DNA of 64,000 bases from Pandoraea communis (GCF_902459745.1 NZ_CABPSJ010000002.1:620001-684000); one strand, 5' to 3'; positions 9,572 to 18,567 are shown, counted from the first letter of the stretch. The notes: a model not told the origin generated them from the letters alone. Program-made: numbers and translations.

Positions 9572-10098
9572 AGCGATGTACCGTGTGTGGAAAATTTGAC
9601 GGTTTTCGAGCGCGCTTTGATTGCGCCCCATGCACCCGACAGGGCCAATATAAGTCGCTAAAAATTCGTCGCGGGACGTCATTTCACCGAGCGGAAGCAC
9701 GCAAACAATTTCAATAACAATCAATTACTTACATTGTTTCCCGGATGAAATCTCCGTTCACCGGGACGCCACTGGAAAAGTAATACGGCGAAAATGGGGA
9801 AGGTCACGCTCGAACTGACGCGCGGTGTTCGAGCTACACCGTGTCTTGCGAGGAATAGGGAAACTCGGTATCTGCGAGGCCAAGTCGAAGATGACGACGT
9901 GTCGCTGATCGCGTTCGGCGAAACCGGGAAGATGATTGCCGCTCCGGCCGCATCAGGCTGGAAGCGAGAGCGTGTGCGTGTACTCGTACAGACCGTGCTT
10001 GCCGTCAGCGCCGGCCCAGGAGTTTTCTCATGTGGCGGCGGCGTCCTTCAATAGCGAAGTGAACCTTCGGACGATATCCGGCTACGGCATCGCGACTG
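9572..10098. other. Intergenic region upstream of BMP operon
   Basis: 527 bp between the BMP operon start and the end of the TetR gene. It includes an AT-rich patch at 9700-9740 with a 7-bp inverted repeat, AAACAAT at 9703-9709 and ATTGTTT at 9733-9739, 23 bp apart. This could be part of an operator for the operon. A plus-strand frame at 9794-10054 has no ribosome binding site and no recognisable family; I regard it as non-coding. Confidence 0.4.
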
Positions 10099-10689
10099 CT
10101 ATGCCGGCAGAAGACCAGCAACGCGATAGCTTTCAATTAGCCCGTCGTAGACAGAAATATCCGAGCGGCTCCTGGCGATGAGCTGAGCCCCAGCGACGGC
10201 TGCGAAGATGGCGCGAGCACGCCGTTCACTATCCTCAGCGCTGACCACGGCCGCGGCGGATAGCACCCGGCTCAGCCACGCCACATTCACATCGGCAAAG
10301 GTCTGGACCTCTTTCATCACCATTTCCGGCAGGTCATCAGATTCCGCAGCCATGAAGCTGCAAAGGCACATGCGATTGCCACTCTCAAGCGCCTTGCGAA
10401 AGGTATCGGGATAGTGGCGCAGGCAGTCGATCGGATCTGCGGATTCGGCCAAAAGCGCATCCAGGGTCGCGGCTGAACTCTCCCAATAACGCCTCGCCAC
10501 CGCTGCGCCGAGATCGGCCTTGCTTGCGAAGTGATGGTAGATGCTCGCGGGCTTGATGCCGATATCCTCAGCGAGCTCACGATAATTCAAGCCGCTGTAG
10601 CCGTGCGCCTGCGCAATCTTTGTGGCAGCCACCAGGATTCGCTCCCTGGAGTTCAAGCCTGAATTGTTCTTCACTACTACCGCCTCCAC
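10099..10689 (-). CDS. TetR-family transcriptional regulator
   Basis: 196 residues. The N-terminal TetR DNA-binding domain is clear (ILVAATKIAQAHGYSGLNYRELAEDIGIKPASIYHHFASKADLG in the usual order, residues about 18-62). The C-terminal ligand domain is of the YcdC/AcrR-like sort with a Cys-containing segment MCLCSFMAAES. It is divergent from the GST gene, with a perfect 8-bp dyad between them (10736-10753), so it probably represses itself and the GST. The start could be a few codons downstream, since several residues precede the first helix. Confidence 0.9.
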   Translation of the reverse strand: MEAVVVKNNSGLNSRERILVAATKIAQAHGYSGLNYRELAEDIGIKPASIYHHFASKADLGAAVARRYWESSAATLDALLAESADPIDCLRHYPDTFRKALESGNRMCLCSFMAAESDDLPEMVMKEVQTFADVNVAWLSRVLSAAAVVSAEDSERRARAIFAAVAGAQLIARSRSDISVYDGLIESYRVAGLLPA

Positions 10690-10735
10690 AAACTGGAATG
10701 ACTGTTGACGCAGGAGAGTATAGCCGCTACCGTTA

Positions 10736-10753
10736 ACCTAACGAACGTTAGGT
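10736..10753. promoter_or_regulatory. Perfect dyad, probable TetR operator
   Basis: ACCTAACG (10736-10743) and CGTTAGGT (10746-10753) form perfect 8-bp arms around a 2-bp centre. The dyad is in the gap between the divergent TetR and GST genes, 46 bp above the TetR start and 68 bp above the GST start. Size and position are those of a classical TetR-family operator; binding by the adjacent regulator is inferred. Confidence 0.7.
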
Positions 10754-10821
10754 AGACATCACGGACAATGACCTCCCCATATTGTCCAATCCCGCGTAAC
10801 AGAGCGCACAGCGAGGCAAAT

Positions 10822-11505
10822 ATGACTTCCGGCACCACCAATTTTGACGTAACCACGCTCCCGATCATGACGATTTACGATTTTCCAAAAGGGCCTTATC
10901 CGACACGCGTGCGTATCGCCCTAGCCGAGAAAAATCTGCAATCGCGCGTCGAGTTCGTGATGGTCGATCTTTACAAGGGGGAACACAAAAGACCCGAGTT
11001 CATCGCCGAGAAAAACTACTCGGGCACGCTGCCGGTCCTCGAACTCAACGACGGCGCCTGCATCGCCGAATGCACCGCCATTACCGAATATCTCGATACG
11101 CTCGATGGCGCACCCACGCTAACCGGCAAGACACCGCTTGAAAAGGGCGTGATCCACATGATGAGTAAGCGCGCCGAGCTGGAGGTGCTCGATGCCATCA
11201 GTGTCTATTTCCACCATGCCACGCCAGGGCTTGGGCCCGACGTCGAACGCTATCAGAACCCCGAATGGGGGGGGCGTCAGCGCGACAAAGCCCTGAGGGG
11301 CATGCGCTACTTCAACGGCATTCTGAAAAAGCAAATGTTTGTCGCCGGGGATGCCTTCTCGATGGCCGATATCACCCTCATTGGCGCTCTGGTCTTTGCG
11401 TCGATCGTGAAGCTGTCCGTGCCTGCGGAGTGCGAAGCCCTTCTCGCTTGGTACACGAGAATGCTGGAACGCCCGAGCGTCAAGAACCAGCCGGCGTTCG
11501 CCTGA
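10822..11505 (+). CDS. Glutathione S-transferase family protein
   Basis: 227 residues from ATG 10822, which has a GAGG motif 5-6 bases ahead. The N-terminal thioredoxin-like domain (MTIYDFPKGPYPTRVRIAL, SGTLPVLELNDGACIAECTAI with the cis-Pro and the Glu/Cys-Ala glutathione-contact region) is followed by an all-helical C-domain (FVAGDAFSMADITLIGALVF). It probably conjugates glutathione to an electrophile or acts in detoxification. It is divergent from a TetR gene that likely controls it. ATGs at 10768 and 10867 are alternative starts; the latter begins exactly at the first beta strand. Confidence 0.88.
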   Translation: MTSGTTNFDVTTLPIMTIYDFPKGPYPTRVRIALAEKNLQSRVEFVMVDLYKGEHKRPEFIAEKNYSGTLPVLELNDGACIAECTAITEYLDTLDGAPTLTGKTPLEKGVIHMMSKRAELEVLDAISVYFHHATPGLGPDVERYQNPEWGGRQRDKALRGMRYFNGILKKQMFVAGDAFSMADITLIGALVFASIVKLSVPAECEALLAWYTRMLERPSVKNQPAFA

Positions 11506-11611
11506 CATCGCAGCCTTGGCCGACCGTGATGAATAGCCCATCTTGGATTGCAAAGCCAAGTCGCCGGGAGAGATACCCCATCTCCCCGGCAAGTGATAGT
11601 TTGGCGAGGCC

Positions 11612-13126
11612 TCAAGGCTCAACGCGTTGAGCCGACATCTTGGGGCTCACTCCGAAGGCGACTCGGCTGAGCAGTGCCAGAAGCCAGGCACCAGCCATGC
11701 CGTAGAGCATCACCCACTCGAAACCGTGGACGAGCGCTGCGTGTGCCATTGCAAGATCCGTGCTGGTCGTGAGCCCTGCAAATTCACCGGCTGCAACCTG
11801 CTCAGCGAGCCGCTGCGAGGTTGCGGCATCCCACTCCTTCGGCAATGCCCGGGCAAGCCCGCTGTGAACACCTTCGAGAAGCAGGAATCCCATCACGGCG
11901 ATGTTGATCGCCAGGCTGATCAGGCGTGCGCTCATGTCGATACCGGATGCCATGCCCGCACGATTCGGCGAAACGGCCCCCGTCGCCGTGTTCGTGACCG
12001 GCGTATTCGTTAGACCAAGGCCGGTGCCGCACAGGACGCACCCTGGCAGCATTGCCAGCCAGCCCGCGAAGGGAGCGCCAGTTCCGAGTTTCATCAGTAG
12101 GAAGCCAAGACCGATGGTGAACATGCCGAGCGGAATGACACGCTTCGCATCGTATTTCGCGGCGAGGCGTTCGGCGAGCGGCGGCACCACCAACGTCGGC
12201 AATGTATAGCTCAGCAAGGCTAGTCCGGCAGCCAGGCCGTCGTAACCCAGCACACCGTGAAAGTAGATCGGCAGATAGATCATGAACGGCCAGTAGCTGA
12301 AGTTCATTCCCATCGAGCCGAACATAGCGCCCGAGAATGCGCGGATCCGGAACACCGAAAAATCGAACGCTGGGCGCTCGGTGCGCATCTCGATGACAAC
12401 GAACATGACGAAGCTGACGAGCGCTGATAGCAGCATGCTCAGCGCGGGCCGACTTCCCCAGCCAAGAGCCGCGCCTTGGGTAATGAAGTACACGAGGCAA
12501 AAGCTCGAGATCGACAACGTGAGGATCCCGCCGATGTCGAGCGTTTGCGCATGCGGATCGCGCGACTCCTGCACGCCTGACACCGTGAGCCAGAGCGCGA
12601 CCATCGAGATCAGCACATGTACGAGGAAGACCCAGGGCCAATCGGTAAGCGCAACGATTGCGCCACCGACCATCGGGCCGAAGCCGAGACCGATGCCGAA
12701 GATGATGCCCCATACACCGAACGCCCGGCTGCGCTCGCGTCCTTCTCGAAACTGGTGGGACAGGATCGCCACCTGACAGATCAGCATGGCTCCACCGGCC
12801 ACCCCTTGCAGGAAGCGGCTGACGATCAACACCGAGGTGGTCTGAGCAAGGCCGCACGCCAGCGACGTGATCGCGAACAGCACGATGCTGATCGCGTAGA
12901 CGCGTTTGCGGCCGAATCGATCCGCCAGCGAGCCAGTCGCCATCAGCACGGTAGTGCAGGCCAGCGTGTAGGCATTCATGATCCATTGGAGCGCCTTGAA
13001 GTCGGCATGCAGGTCGGCGGCCAGGGTCGGCAGTACGGCAGGAACGCTGGAAATTTCCAAGCCGAACATCAGCGCCGTGAGACAGACCGCCGCGAGGGCC
13101 AATTTGTTGTTTAGGGAATGTTTCAT
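11612..13126 (-). CDS. MFS drug-efflux transporter, DHA2 (EmrB/QacA) type
   Basis: 504 residues from ATG 13126 (MKHSLNNKLALAAV). About fourteen hydrophobic segments, the MFS motif A GSLADRFGRKRV after helix 2 and the antiporter-like motif GFGPMVGGAI in helix 5 place it in the DHA2 family of proton-drug antiporters in the inner membrane. There is no neighbouring membrane-fusion protein, so it may work alone. It is divergent from a LysR gene and is probably its target. An in-frame upstream extension to 13207 is not hydrophobic or basic in the usual way and was left out. Confidence 0.9.
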   Translation of the reverse strand: MKHSLNNKLALAAVCLTALMFGLEISSVPAVLPTLAADLHADFKALQWIMNAYTLACTTVLMATGSLADRFGRKRVYAISIVLFAITSLACGLAQTTSVLIVSRFLQGVAGGAMLICQVAILSHQFREGRERSRAFGVWGIIFGIGLGFGPMVGGAIVALTDWPWVFLVHVLISMVALWLTVSGVQESRDPHAQTLDIGGILTLSISSFCLVYFITQGAALGWGSRPALSMLLSALVSFVMFVVIEMRTERPAFDFSVFRIRAFSGAMFGSMGMNFSYWPFMIYLPIYFHGVLGYDGLAAGLALLSYTLPTLVVPPLAERLAAKYDAKRVIPLGMFTIGLGFLLMKLGTGAPFAGWLAMLPGCVLCGTGLGLTNTPVTNTATGAVSPNRAGMASGIDMSARLISLAINIAVMGFLLLEGVHSGLARALPKEWDAATSQRLAEQVAAGEFAGLTTSTDLAMAHAALVHGFEWVMLYGMAGAWLLALLSRVAFGVSPKMSAQRVEP

Positions 13127-13248
13127 CAGAGCCGTCGGGATTAGATTGACCCGCAGGGCGATAGCGGCCGTGCGAGGCGGAGCAGCGAGCGGCTGACAAG
13201 CAACCAACGCCGGAGGTTACAGGTACTATATCGGGAGATAAATTCCCC

Positions 13249-13273
13249 ATTGCTGAAGTTTTTTCCCAGCAAT
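13249..13273. promoter_or_regulatory. Inverted repeat ahead of LysR gene
   Basis: ATTGCTG at 13249-13255 and CAGCAAT at 13267-13273 are perfect 7-bp arms separated by 11 bp. The site lies between the divergent MFS and LysR genes and ends 19 bp before the preferred LysR start. It is a candidate site for the LysR protein, although the exact T-N11-A spacing is not met. Confidence 0.5.
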
Positions 13274-13292
13274 GAGGCTATGGAGGCCCCAA

Positions 13293-14198
13293 TTGATTGG
13301 CAAACTCGATGGCGTCGATGTCTTCGTCCAAGTGGTCGAAGCTGGCAGCTTTACGGAGGCGGCCGAACGGCTGCATATCACGCGCTCCGCGGTCGGCAAG
13401 GTCGTGACCAGGCTTGAGGCGCGACTGGGCACACGGCTGCTTCATCGCACGACGCGCAACCAGGCGTTAACGGAGGCGGGACGGGCCTATTACGACCGAT
13501 GCGTTCGGGCACTAGCGGAGCTTCATGCTGGCGAGGCGGAACTCGAGAGCGGCGCGAGTGAGCCGCGTGGCCGGTTGCGCGTGAGCGCACCCACTGCCTT
13601 TGGTCACCGCTGCGTCGCCCCCGTGTTGTTCGCCCTGACTAGAAAGCACCCTGAGCTACAGGTCCACATTTCGTTTTCAGATCGCGCGGTGGATCTGGTC
13701 GAGGAGGGATTCGATCTGGCCGTACGCATTGGCGATGTGGGCGGCGCAGGGCGACTGGCTTCTCGTCGCATCGGTGTCCAGAACCAGAGCATCGGAGCGG
13801 CGCCGTCGTACCTTGCCCAGCACGGCGCGCCGGTGGCAGTGGAAGACTTTGCCCGCCACGTCGGTGTCACGTATGCACGTGCGGGCGCGGTGATGCCCTG
13901 GACCGTGCTCGAACCGGATGGAATGGCGAAGGCGTTGCCAATTTGCGGGCAACTCAGCATGGACGACGTGCAGGCCATCGCCGACGCGGGGCGCGACGGT
14001 TTGGGGCTCGTGCAGTTGCCCTGTTGGTTGTTGTCGCACTACGTCACCACGGGCGAACTGGTTGCCGTGCGCGAGCGTTGCGCCGCACGGCCACTGGACA
14101 TTCACGTGGTCTGGCCGGACACACCGTATCTGCCATCGAAGACGCGGTTTGCGATTGAAGCGCTTGCCACACAGATTCCGCCCAGTCGACTCGATTGA
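13293..14198 (+). CDS. LysR-family transcriptional regulator
   Basis: 301 residues if translation starts at TTG 13293, which has a GGAGG ribosome binding site at 13282-13286, six bases away. The in-frame ATG at 13272 has no such site and lies inside an inverted repeat, so I prefer the TTG. The winged HTH (LDGVDVFVQVVEAGSFTEAA, then LHITRSAVGKVVTRLEARLG) is followed by the periplasmic-binding-like effector domain (GRLRVSAPTAFGHRCVAPVL). It belongs to the subgroup that often controls divergent efflux or oxidoreductase genes; here the partner is the MFS gene. Confidence 0.9.
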   Translation: MIGKLDGVDVFVQVVEAGSFTEAAERLHITRSAVGKVVTRLEARLGTRLLHRTTRNQALTEAGRAYYDRCVRALAELHAGEAELESGASEPRGRLRVSAPTAFGHRCVAPVLFALTRKHPELQVHISFSDRAVDLVEEGFDLAVRIGDVGGAGRLASRRIGVQNQSIGAAPSYLAQHGAPVAVEDFARHVGVTYARAGAVMPWTVLEPDGMAKALPICGQLSMDDVQAIADAGRDGLGLVQLPCWLLSHYVTTGELVAVRERCAARPLDIHVVWPDTPYLPSKTRFAIEALATQIPPSRLD

Positions 14199-14312
14199 TG
14201 CAACGTGTGGGCACACAGCGGGTTGCTTGAAAGAGGGCGTCTGCCCCCCTCCCCCGGCCAAAGCCGGCCGGGATCGAACACACACGCCAAGCCGATTTTG
14301 AGTGTCACACGG

Positions 14313-14549
14313 CTAACCGACAACATTGAAGAAGGCGACCGAGGTGATTAGGACAATGGCCGCCCAAGCCCGAAAGCTGTCGTTTGTGAAACTATCCTCC
14401 GGCACCTGAAACACAAAAATCGCGACAAGTGCCGCGATCTGCATCACCAAGGCCCCGCGACAAGCAACGCGCAGGCTAAGTCGCAAACGAACGGCTAGCA
14501 ATGGCCAGATTTGCCTGAGTGACGCGGCGAGCATCGTGGCGCATTTCAT
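14313..14549 (-). CDS. Small hypothetical membrane protein
   Basis: 78 residues with two hydrophobic segments (residues about 31-50, GALVMQIAALVAIFVFQV, and 61-78, AWAAIVLITSVAFFNVVG) and a basic N-terminus. No family recognised. It lies on the same strand downstream of the CDF metal exporter, 77 bp after that gene's stop. A gene is supported only by its membrane-protein-like composition, so it may be spurious. Confidence 0.35.
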   Translation of the reverse strand: MKCATMLAASLRQIWPLLAVRLRLSLRVACRGALVMQIAALVAIFVFQVPEDSFTNDSFRAWAAIVLITSVAFFNVVG

Positions 14550-14626
14550 GACGTTGTCTCCGTTGGGATCTATCGCTGTGATTCAATTGCTGGAAACGCG
14601 CCTAGCTCGCACGTATGGCGTGCAGA

Positions 14627-15502
14627 TCAAAGCCGCGCTGCCGGCACCGGATCCACGTGCGTCATGACGTCCAGGACTTTGGGTATCGCTTTGAGTCGGT
14701 GATGCACGGATTCTGCGATCTGGTGGCCATCTCGCACCGACAGGAATTCGTCCACCTCGATGTGAATGTCGACGAGGACAAAATCGCCCACGGTGCGCGT
14801 ACGAAGATCGTGAAATCCGCGCACGCCACTCACGCCGGCAACCGCATGTTCGATTGCCAATATTGCTTCATCGGCGGCTGAGTGATCCATGAGGTCGCTC
14901 ATCGCGGCCCACCCAATCTGCCCCCCCATTCGCGCGACCATTGCCGCGACAATCAGGGAAGCGATCGGGTCCCCCAAGGGAAATCCGAATGCGTTCGCAA
15001 GAATGCCGGCCAGCACCACGAGCGACGAAGCCGCATCGGATCTTGCATGCCACGCATTCGCAATCAGCATTTTCGAGTCGACACGCCGGCCAACCGTGAG
15101 CATGTAACGGAACAGCAACTCCTTCGCGAGCAACGCGAGAGCGGCAGCCCAGATAGCCGACGCGTGAACCACAGGAATGGAAGCCGGACTGAGCAAGCGG
15201 GTCACCGCCGTCCATCCGATACCAGCCGCAACGCCAAGCATGAGCACACCAAGAAGCAACGAAGCTGCCGTCTCGAATCGGTGGTGGCCGTAGGGATGAT
15301 TGGCGTCAGGGGCCAGCCTGCTTTGGCGGTTGGCCGCGATCACAAGGAAGTCCGAAATCAGATCGGAAAGAGAGTGAATGCCGTCAGCTACAAGCGCCTG
15401 AGACCTGGCCAGCAGCCCGATAGCCACTTGGGCGATCGACAAAACAAGATTGACCCAAACGCTGACTAGCGTGCTGCGTGTTGCTGCATCGTGACGATCC
15501 AT
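14627..15502 (-). CDS. Cation diffusion facilitator (CDF) metal efflux protein
   Basis: 291 residues from ATG 15502, which has AAGGGA five bases ahead; the upstream GTG at 15517 lies across that ribosome binding site. Six membrane helices with the CDF metal-site motifs: the first His/Asp pair in ADGIHSLSDLISD (helix 2), and HARSDAASSLVVLAG in helix 5. A cytoplasmic C-terminal domain with His-rich turns (VDIHIEVDEFLSVRDGHQIAE) follows. It exports Zn, Fe, Co or similar divalent ions from the cytoplasm. It is divergent from cytochrome b561 across an AT-rich gap. Confidence 0.93.
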   Translation of the reverse strand: MDRHDAATRSTLVSVWVNLVLSIAQVAIGLLARSQALVADGIHSLSDLISDFLVIAANRQSRLAPDANHPYGHHRFETAASLLLGVLMLGVAAGIGWTAVTRLLSPASIPVVHASAIWAAALALLAKELLFRYMLTVGRRVDSKMLIANAWHARSDAASSLVVLAGILANAFGFPLGDPIASLIVAAMVARMGGQIGWAAMSDLMDHSAADEAILAIEHAVAGVSGVRGFHDLRTRTVGDFVLVDIHIEVDEFLSVRDGHQIAESVHHRLKAIPKVLDVMTHVDPVPAARL

Positions 15503-15724
15503 AATTTCCCTTCGCACGGGGTTGGGTGGACAGTGGCTTTTTCCCGGCGAAGCGAACGATATTTTAAAGTCACGAATTTTTCAAGCACATGATATTAAAA
15601 CGTTTTTGGTACTGATAATCGTTCCTATGCGCAATTACAAAAAGCAAATTTCTTGAACGACCTAATTCTTCACTAAGCTTAATAAATGCATAATTCACTA
15701 CCCACTCAAACTGAAGGTTGAATA

Positions 15725-16279
15725 GTGAATAAGCGAACTTCATTCGGCGTTGTTGCCCGAGCATTTCATTGGGTCATGGTGCTGTTGCTCATAGCCCAAT
15801 ATACGGTGGCGTGGACGATGCCGGATATCCACCGGGGAACCCTACCCGTCGGCTTGGTCGGATGGCATCTGTCTATTGGGACTGCCCTGCTTGCACTGGT
15901 GTTGGCGCGATTACTGTGGCGAATGACTCACCCGGTACAGAGTGCGGCAAACACGCCACTATTGAACGCACTTGCCGGAGCCGGGCATGCGGCGATCTAC
16001 GTCTTGCTGTTTGCCGTTCCCATTATGGGCTGGATCAACGCTTCGTCGCGCGGTTATGCGGTTCACCTGTTCGGTGCCGTAACGTTGCCTTCATTATCGA
16101 CAGAAGGCTCGACGCTTGGTCATGCGATGGGCGACATTCATGTCTATGGATCGTACATTCTGCTTGGAATCGTCGGGACTCATGTTCTCGCCGCTCTGTA
16201 TCACCGTTTGATTCTGCGGGACGGCGTCATGGAACGAATGCTCCCTCTCTCCAGTAAGAAGTGGGGCTCGATCGAATGA
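15725..16279 (+). CDS. Cytochrome b561 family protein
   Basis: 184 residues, starting at GTG 15725 with a GAAGG motif upstream. Four membrane helices carry conserved heme-ligand histidines: RAFHWVMV, GWHLSIGT, AGHAAIYV and the IHVYGSY/GTHVLAALYH pair. Bacterial members (CybB-like) are inner-membrane b-type cytochromes that pass electrons, for example from quinol or superoxide. A single-gene transcript is likely. The AT-rich divergent region before it separates it from the CDF exporter. Confidence 0.9.
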   Translation: MNKRTSFGVVARAFHWVMVLLLIAQYTVAWTMPDIHRGTLPVGLVGWHLSIGTALLALVLARLLWRMTHPVQSAANTPLLNALAGAGHAAIYVLLFAVPIMGWINASSRGYAVHLFGAVTLPSLSTEGSTLGHAMGDIHVYGSYILLGIVGTHVLAALYHRLILRDGVMERMLPLSSKKWGSIE

Positions 16280-16472
16280 TGATCCGGACTCCCCCGCTCT
16301 CGATGTACTCGCAAGCGACACTCAATGCCATTGCGAGACGTTTGAATAAATGCCCTGGGGGAGACACCATTGATCAGGACACTAATCGCCTGGGTCAATG
16401 TCAGAAATCCGCGCATCAGGTCCGTGTTGCGCATTGAGGGGGCTGCGCCACAGCGGCCCCCGATACTGAGCC

Positions 16473-16934
16473 TCAGCGCAGACTTTCTAGCTTATTGTCG
16501 ATTGGAATCCGAATGAAATATATGTCCCAGTCGGATTCTCCTGTCCTCGTGAAGCCATGCCGCATATAAAAGCGAATGGAGTCACTATCTCTGAGAGCCC
16601 CTACAGTGAGGGGTAAAGACTTTTCGTCGGCTTGCCGAAAGATCGACGCCAGGACCAGGGCTCCTATGCCCTTTCGTTGATTGCCGGGTGTGATGTAGAG
16701 ATGGTCTAGCGCTATATGGTCGGGGGCGAGGGTCATTGATACGAAGCCGACCTGCTGGCCGTCAACAATAATGAACTTGCATTGCGACGGCTCAAAACTT
16801 GAAAGGAAGCGGTCTCGCGCCCGTTGCGGGTCGAACCGTCCGACTCGCTCGAGACTTTCCTGCATGGCGCTAATGCGAATCCGCACCAATGTCTCGGCAT
16901 CGGAGTCCTTGGTGGGAGCAAATATCAATCGCAT
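16473..16934 (-). CDS. GNAT-family N-acetyltransferase
   Basis: 153 residues from ATG 16934 (MRLIFAPTKDSDAETLVRIR). The acetyl-CoA binding motif is clear (LYITPGNQRKGIGALVLASIFRQA), followed by the C-terminal GNAT strand-helix SDSIRFYMRHGFTRTGESDWD. Substrate unknown. No operon partner is evident; the upstream gene on the same strand is 186 bp away. An upstream ATG at 16964 adds ten basic residues without a ribosome binding site. Confidence 0.88.
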   Translation of the reverse strand: MRLIFAPTKDSDAETLVRIRISAMQESLERVGRFDPQRARDRFLSSFEPSQCKFIIVDGQQVGFVSMTLAPDHIALDHLYITPGNQRKGIGALVLASIFRQADEKSLPLTVGALRDSDSIRFYMRHGFTRTGESDWDIYFIRIPIDNKLESLR

Positions 16935-17119
16935 GGAGCGCACTCTCCTTGTTGCCCAAGGCAATTTCTCAATGTAAGTCCGAGTCAGTGTATCTCAGTC
17001 ATGGTGCGGGAGTTTTTGTAACGGGTAGCCAGGCGTTGCGCGTAAAAAGCGCCATGGCCCGGACAACCGCACCATGGACTACGGTTCGCCTGCCGCCTCC
17101 ATGCCCTTCTATTGCGCCC

Positions 17120-17827
17120 TCACCAAAATACTCGGAAGTAGCCCCGCGACATCAGAAGGCGCTCCGCGGGTGACGCAGCCCGCTGGCCGCCTGCATCGGC
17201 CTCACTTGCCCCACCAGAACCACCAACGACGATTTCGCCTGTCGACCGACTCTGCCCATCGCCATGCCGCGCATCACTCGGCCGGGCCGCAACCTCTCGG
17301 GCCTCCTCAGCGAACGCCCACAGCCGGTCGGCAAGGTCTGGCGCTTTCAACCCGCCAATCAGGATGACCCTGGAGGTCTTGCCGTTGTCCGCAGCCTCGA
17401 CGGTGGAGGCGGCGAACTCGCGGAAGACCTTGTCCTTTGGAGTCCCCGCATTGCCCTTTGTCAGCTTGCCCCGATGCGCCACGAAGATGTCGCCCCGGCC
17501 ATCCTTGACAAAGGCACCAGCCGTACGCCGGTTATAGGTGCCAGCCGGAAAGTTCAACTGGACGGCGATCTCGATCCACTTCGGACTTCCGGGTTCTGCA
17601 AAAAGCACGAGGTTAAGCAGTTTGTCCGGCGCGACATGCGGTGACCAAGCTCGTACGCTGGTGCCTGCCCGCGCCTCGAAGTACACCGTGCCGGTGTGGT
17701 GACCGGCCGGGTAGGATATCTCGCGGCTCTCCTTGTATTGGAGGGTCGCACGCAATTGCTTCGCAAGTTGCTCGTTCAGTCGCGAGATGTCCGCGATGTC
17801 TGTAACCACCTCGAAGGCTTCGTCCAC
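17120..17827 (-). CDS. Hypothetical protein
   Basis: 235 residues, no family recognised with confidence. The N-terminal two thirds (to about residue 165) looks like a folded domain with many aromatic and Gly residues, including FVKDGRGDIFVAHRGKLTKG, a pattern that reminds me of small domains attached to modification-dependent nucleases, though this is only a resemblance. The C-terminal part is low-complexity Ser/Gly/Ala-rich (GEIVVGGSGGASEADAGG). No signal peptide or membrane segment. It is divergent from the CPT-like kinase at 17950 with a 122-bp gap. Confidence 0.6.
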   Translation of the reverse strand: MDEAFEVVTDIADISRLNEQLAKQLRATLQYKESREISYPAGHHTGTVYFEARAGTSVRAWSPHVAPDKLLNLVLFAEPGSPKWIEIAVQLNFPAGTYNRRTAGAFVKDGRGDIFVAHRGKLTKGNAGTPKDKVFREFAASTVEAADNGKTSRVILIGGLKAPDLADRLWAFAEEAREVAARPSDARHGDGQSRSTGEIVVGGSGGASEADAGGQRAASPAERLLMSRGYFRVFW

Positions 17828-17949
17828 TGCTATCTCCCTGCTGCCTCAGTTTGCTGAGCGTCCGTTCTGGCTGGGGGCGGATTCAACCGGTCGACACCGC
17901 GATCCGGTTCGTCGACACTTGAACCGCCGCCTGCGTTCGCAGGCCACCG

Positions 17950-18567
17950 ATGGATACGTCAATGCCGATCACGGAAATGCTGCATCCCCCCTATGGGACC
18001 ATCATTGTGCTCAACGGTCCGAGCAGTGCCGGCAAAAGCACCCTGTCCAGGTATTTGTGTGAGAACTTGGCCGAACATCATTTGCACATCGAGCTGGACG
18101 CGTTCCGAAACATGGAGCCGGCTAACTATTGGGATGTCGAGAAGCAGGTGACACAGGTTCGCGCGGCCGCGCTCTGTAGAGCCATCAATGCCACGGCCGC
18201 GACCTTCTCCATGCATGGTCAGGCTGTGATCGTCGATCACGTCCTTTCATCCGATGCGTGGCACTACATGCTAGAGGACTTGACCGGTCTCCCGGTCCTT
18301 ACAGTCGGCGTCTTTTGTTCGCTCGAAATATTGACCGAGCGCGAACTTAAGCGTGGTAACCGCAAGATCGGCTTGGCCAAGTCTCAATTCGACTCGATTC
18401 ACGCTAACCGGCACTATGATCACGTCGTAGACACGTCGTCTTCGAGCGTACTCGATTGCGGTCAGTCCGTACTGAAATGGTTACAGCGCCGACCGGCTCC
18501 CACTGCGTTCGCAAAGATGCACCACCAATTTTTCGGCAACGCAAACTTGACGAAAACCGGCCAATAG
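17950..18567 (+). CDS. Chloramphenicol phosphotransferase-like kinase
   Basis: 205 residues. The P-loop GPSSAGKS (residues 23-30) near the N-terminus is followed by the CPT-type catalytic Asp50 (HIELDAFRNM). The family segments are present: VIVDHVL with a following Trp, VLTVGVFCSLEILTERE, RGNRKIGLAKSQ and YDHVVDTS. CPT proteins phosphorylate chloramphenicol or related small molecules; most environmental members have no proven antibiotic role. Twenty-odd C-terminal residues (HHQFFGNANLTKTGQ) extend past the usual end. Several ATGs near 17950-17980 could be the true start. Confidence 0.82.
   Translation: MDTSMPITEMLHPPYGTIIVLNGPSSAGKSTLSRYLCENLAEHHLHIELDAFRNMEPANYWDVEKQVTQVRAAALCRAINATAATFSMHGQAVIVDHVLSSDAWHYMLEDLTGLPVLTVGVFCSLEILTERELKRGNRKIGLAKSQFDSIHANRHYDHVVDTSSSSVLDCGQSVLKWLQRRPAPTAFAKMHHQFFGNANLTKTGQ

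Noticed and set aside
9703-9739. AAACAAT/ATTGTTT inverted repeat as an operator of the BMP operon
   Set aside because: Arms of 7 bp 23 bp apart in AT-rich DNA can arise by chance, so it is noted only within the intergenic entry.
9794-10054. 86-residue plus-strand frame after the BMP operon promoter region
   Set aside because: No ribosome binding site, no family resemblance, and it ends in a Gly/Cys run unlike a real small protein.
16201-16434. 77-residue minus-strand frame past the cytochrome b561 gene
   Set aside because: It runs into the b561 coding region on the other strand and shows no domain; the first 30 residues alone are not enough to support a gene.
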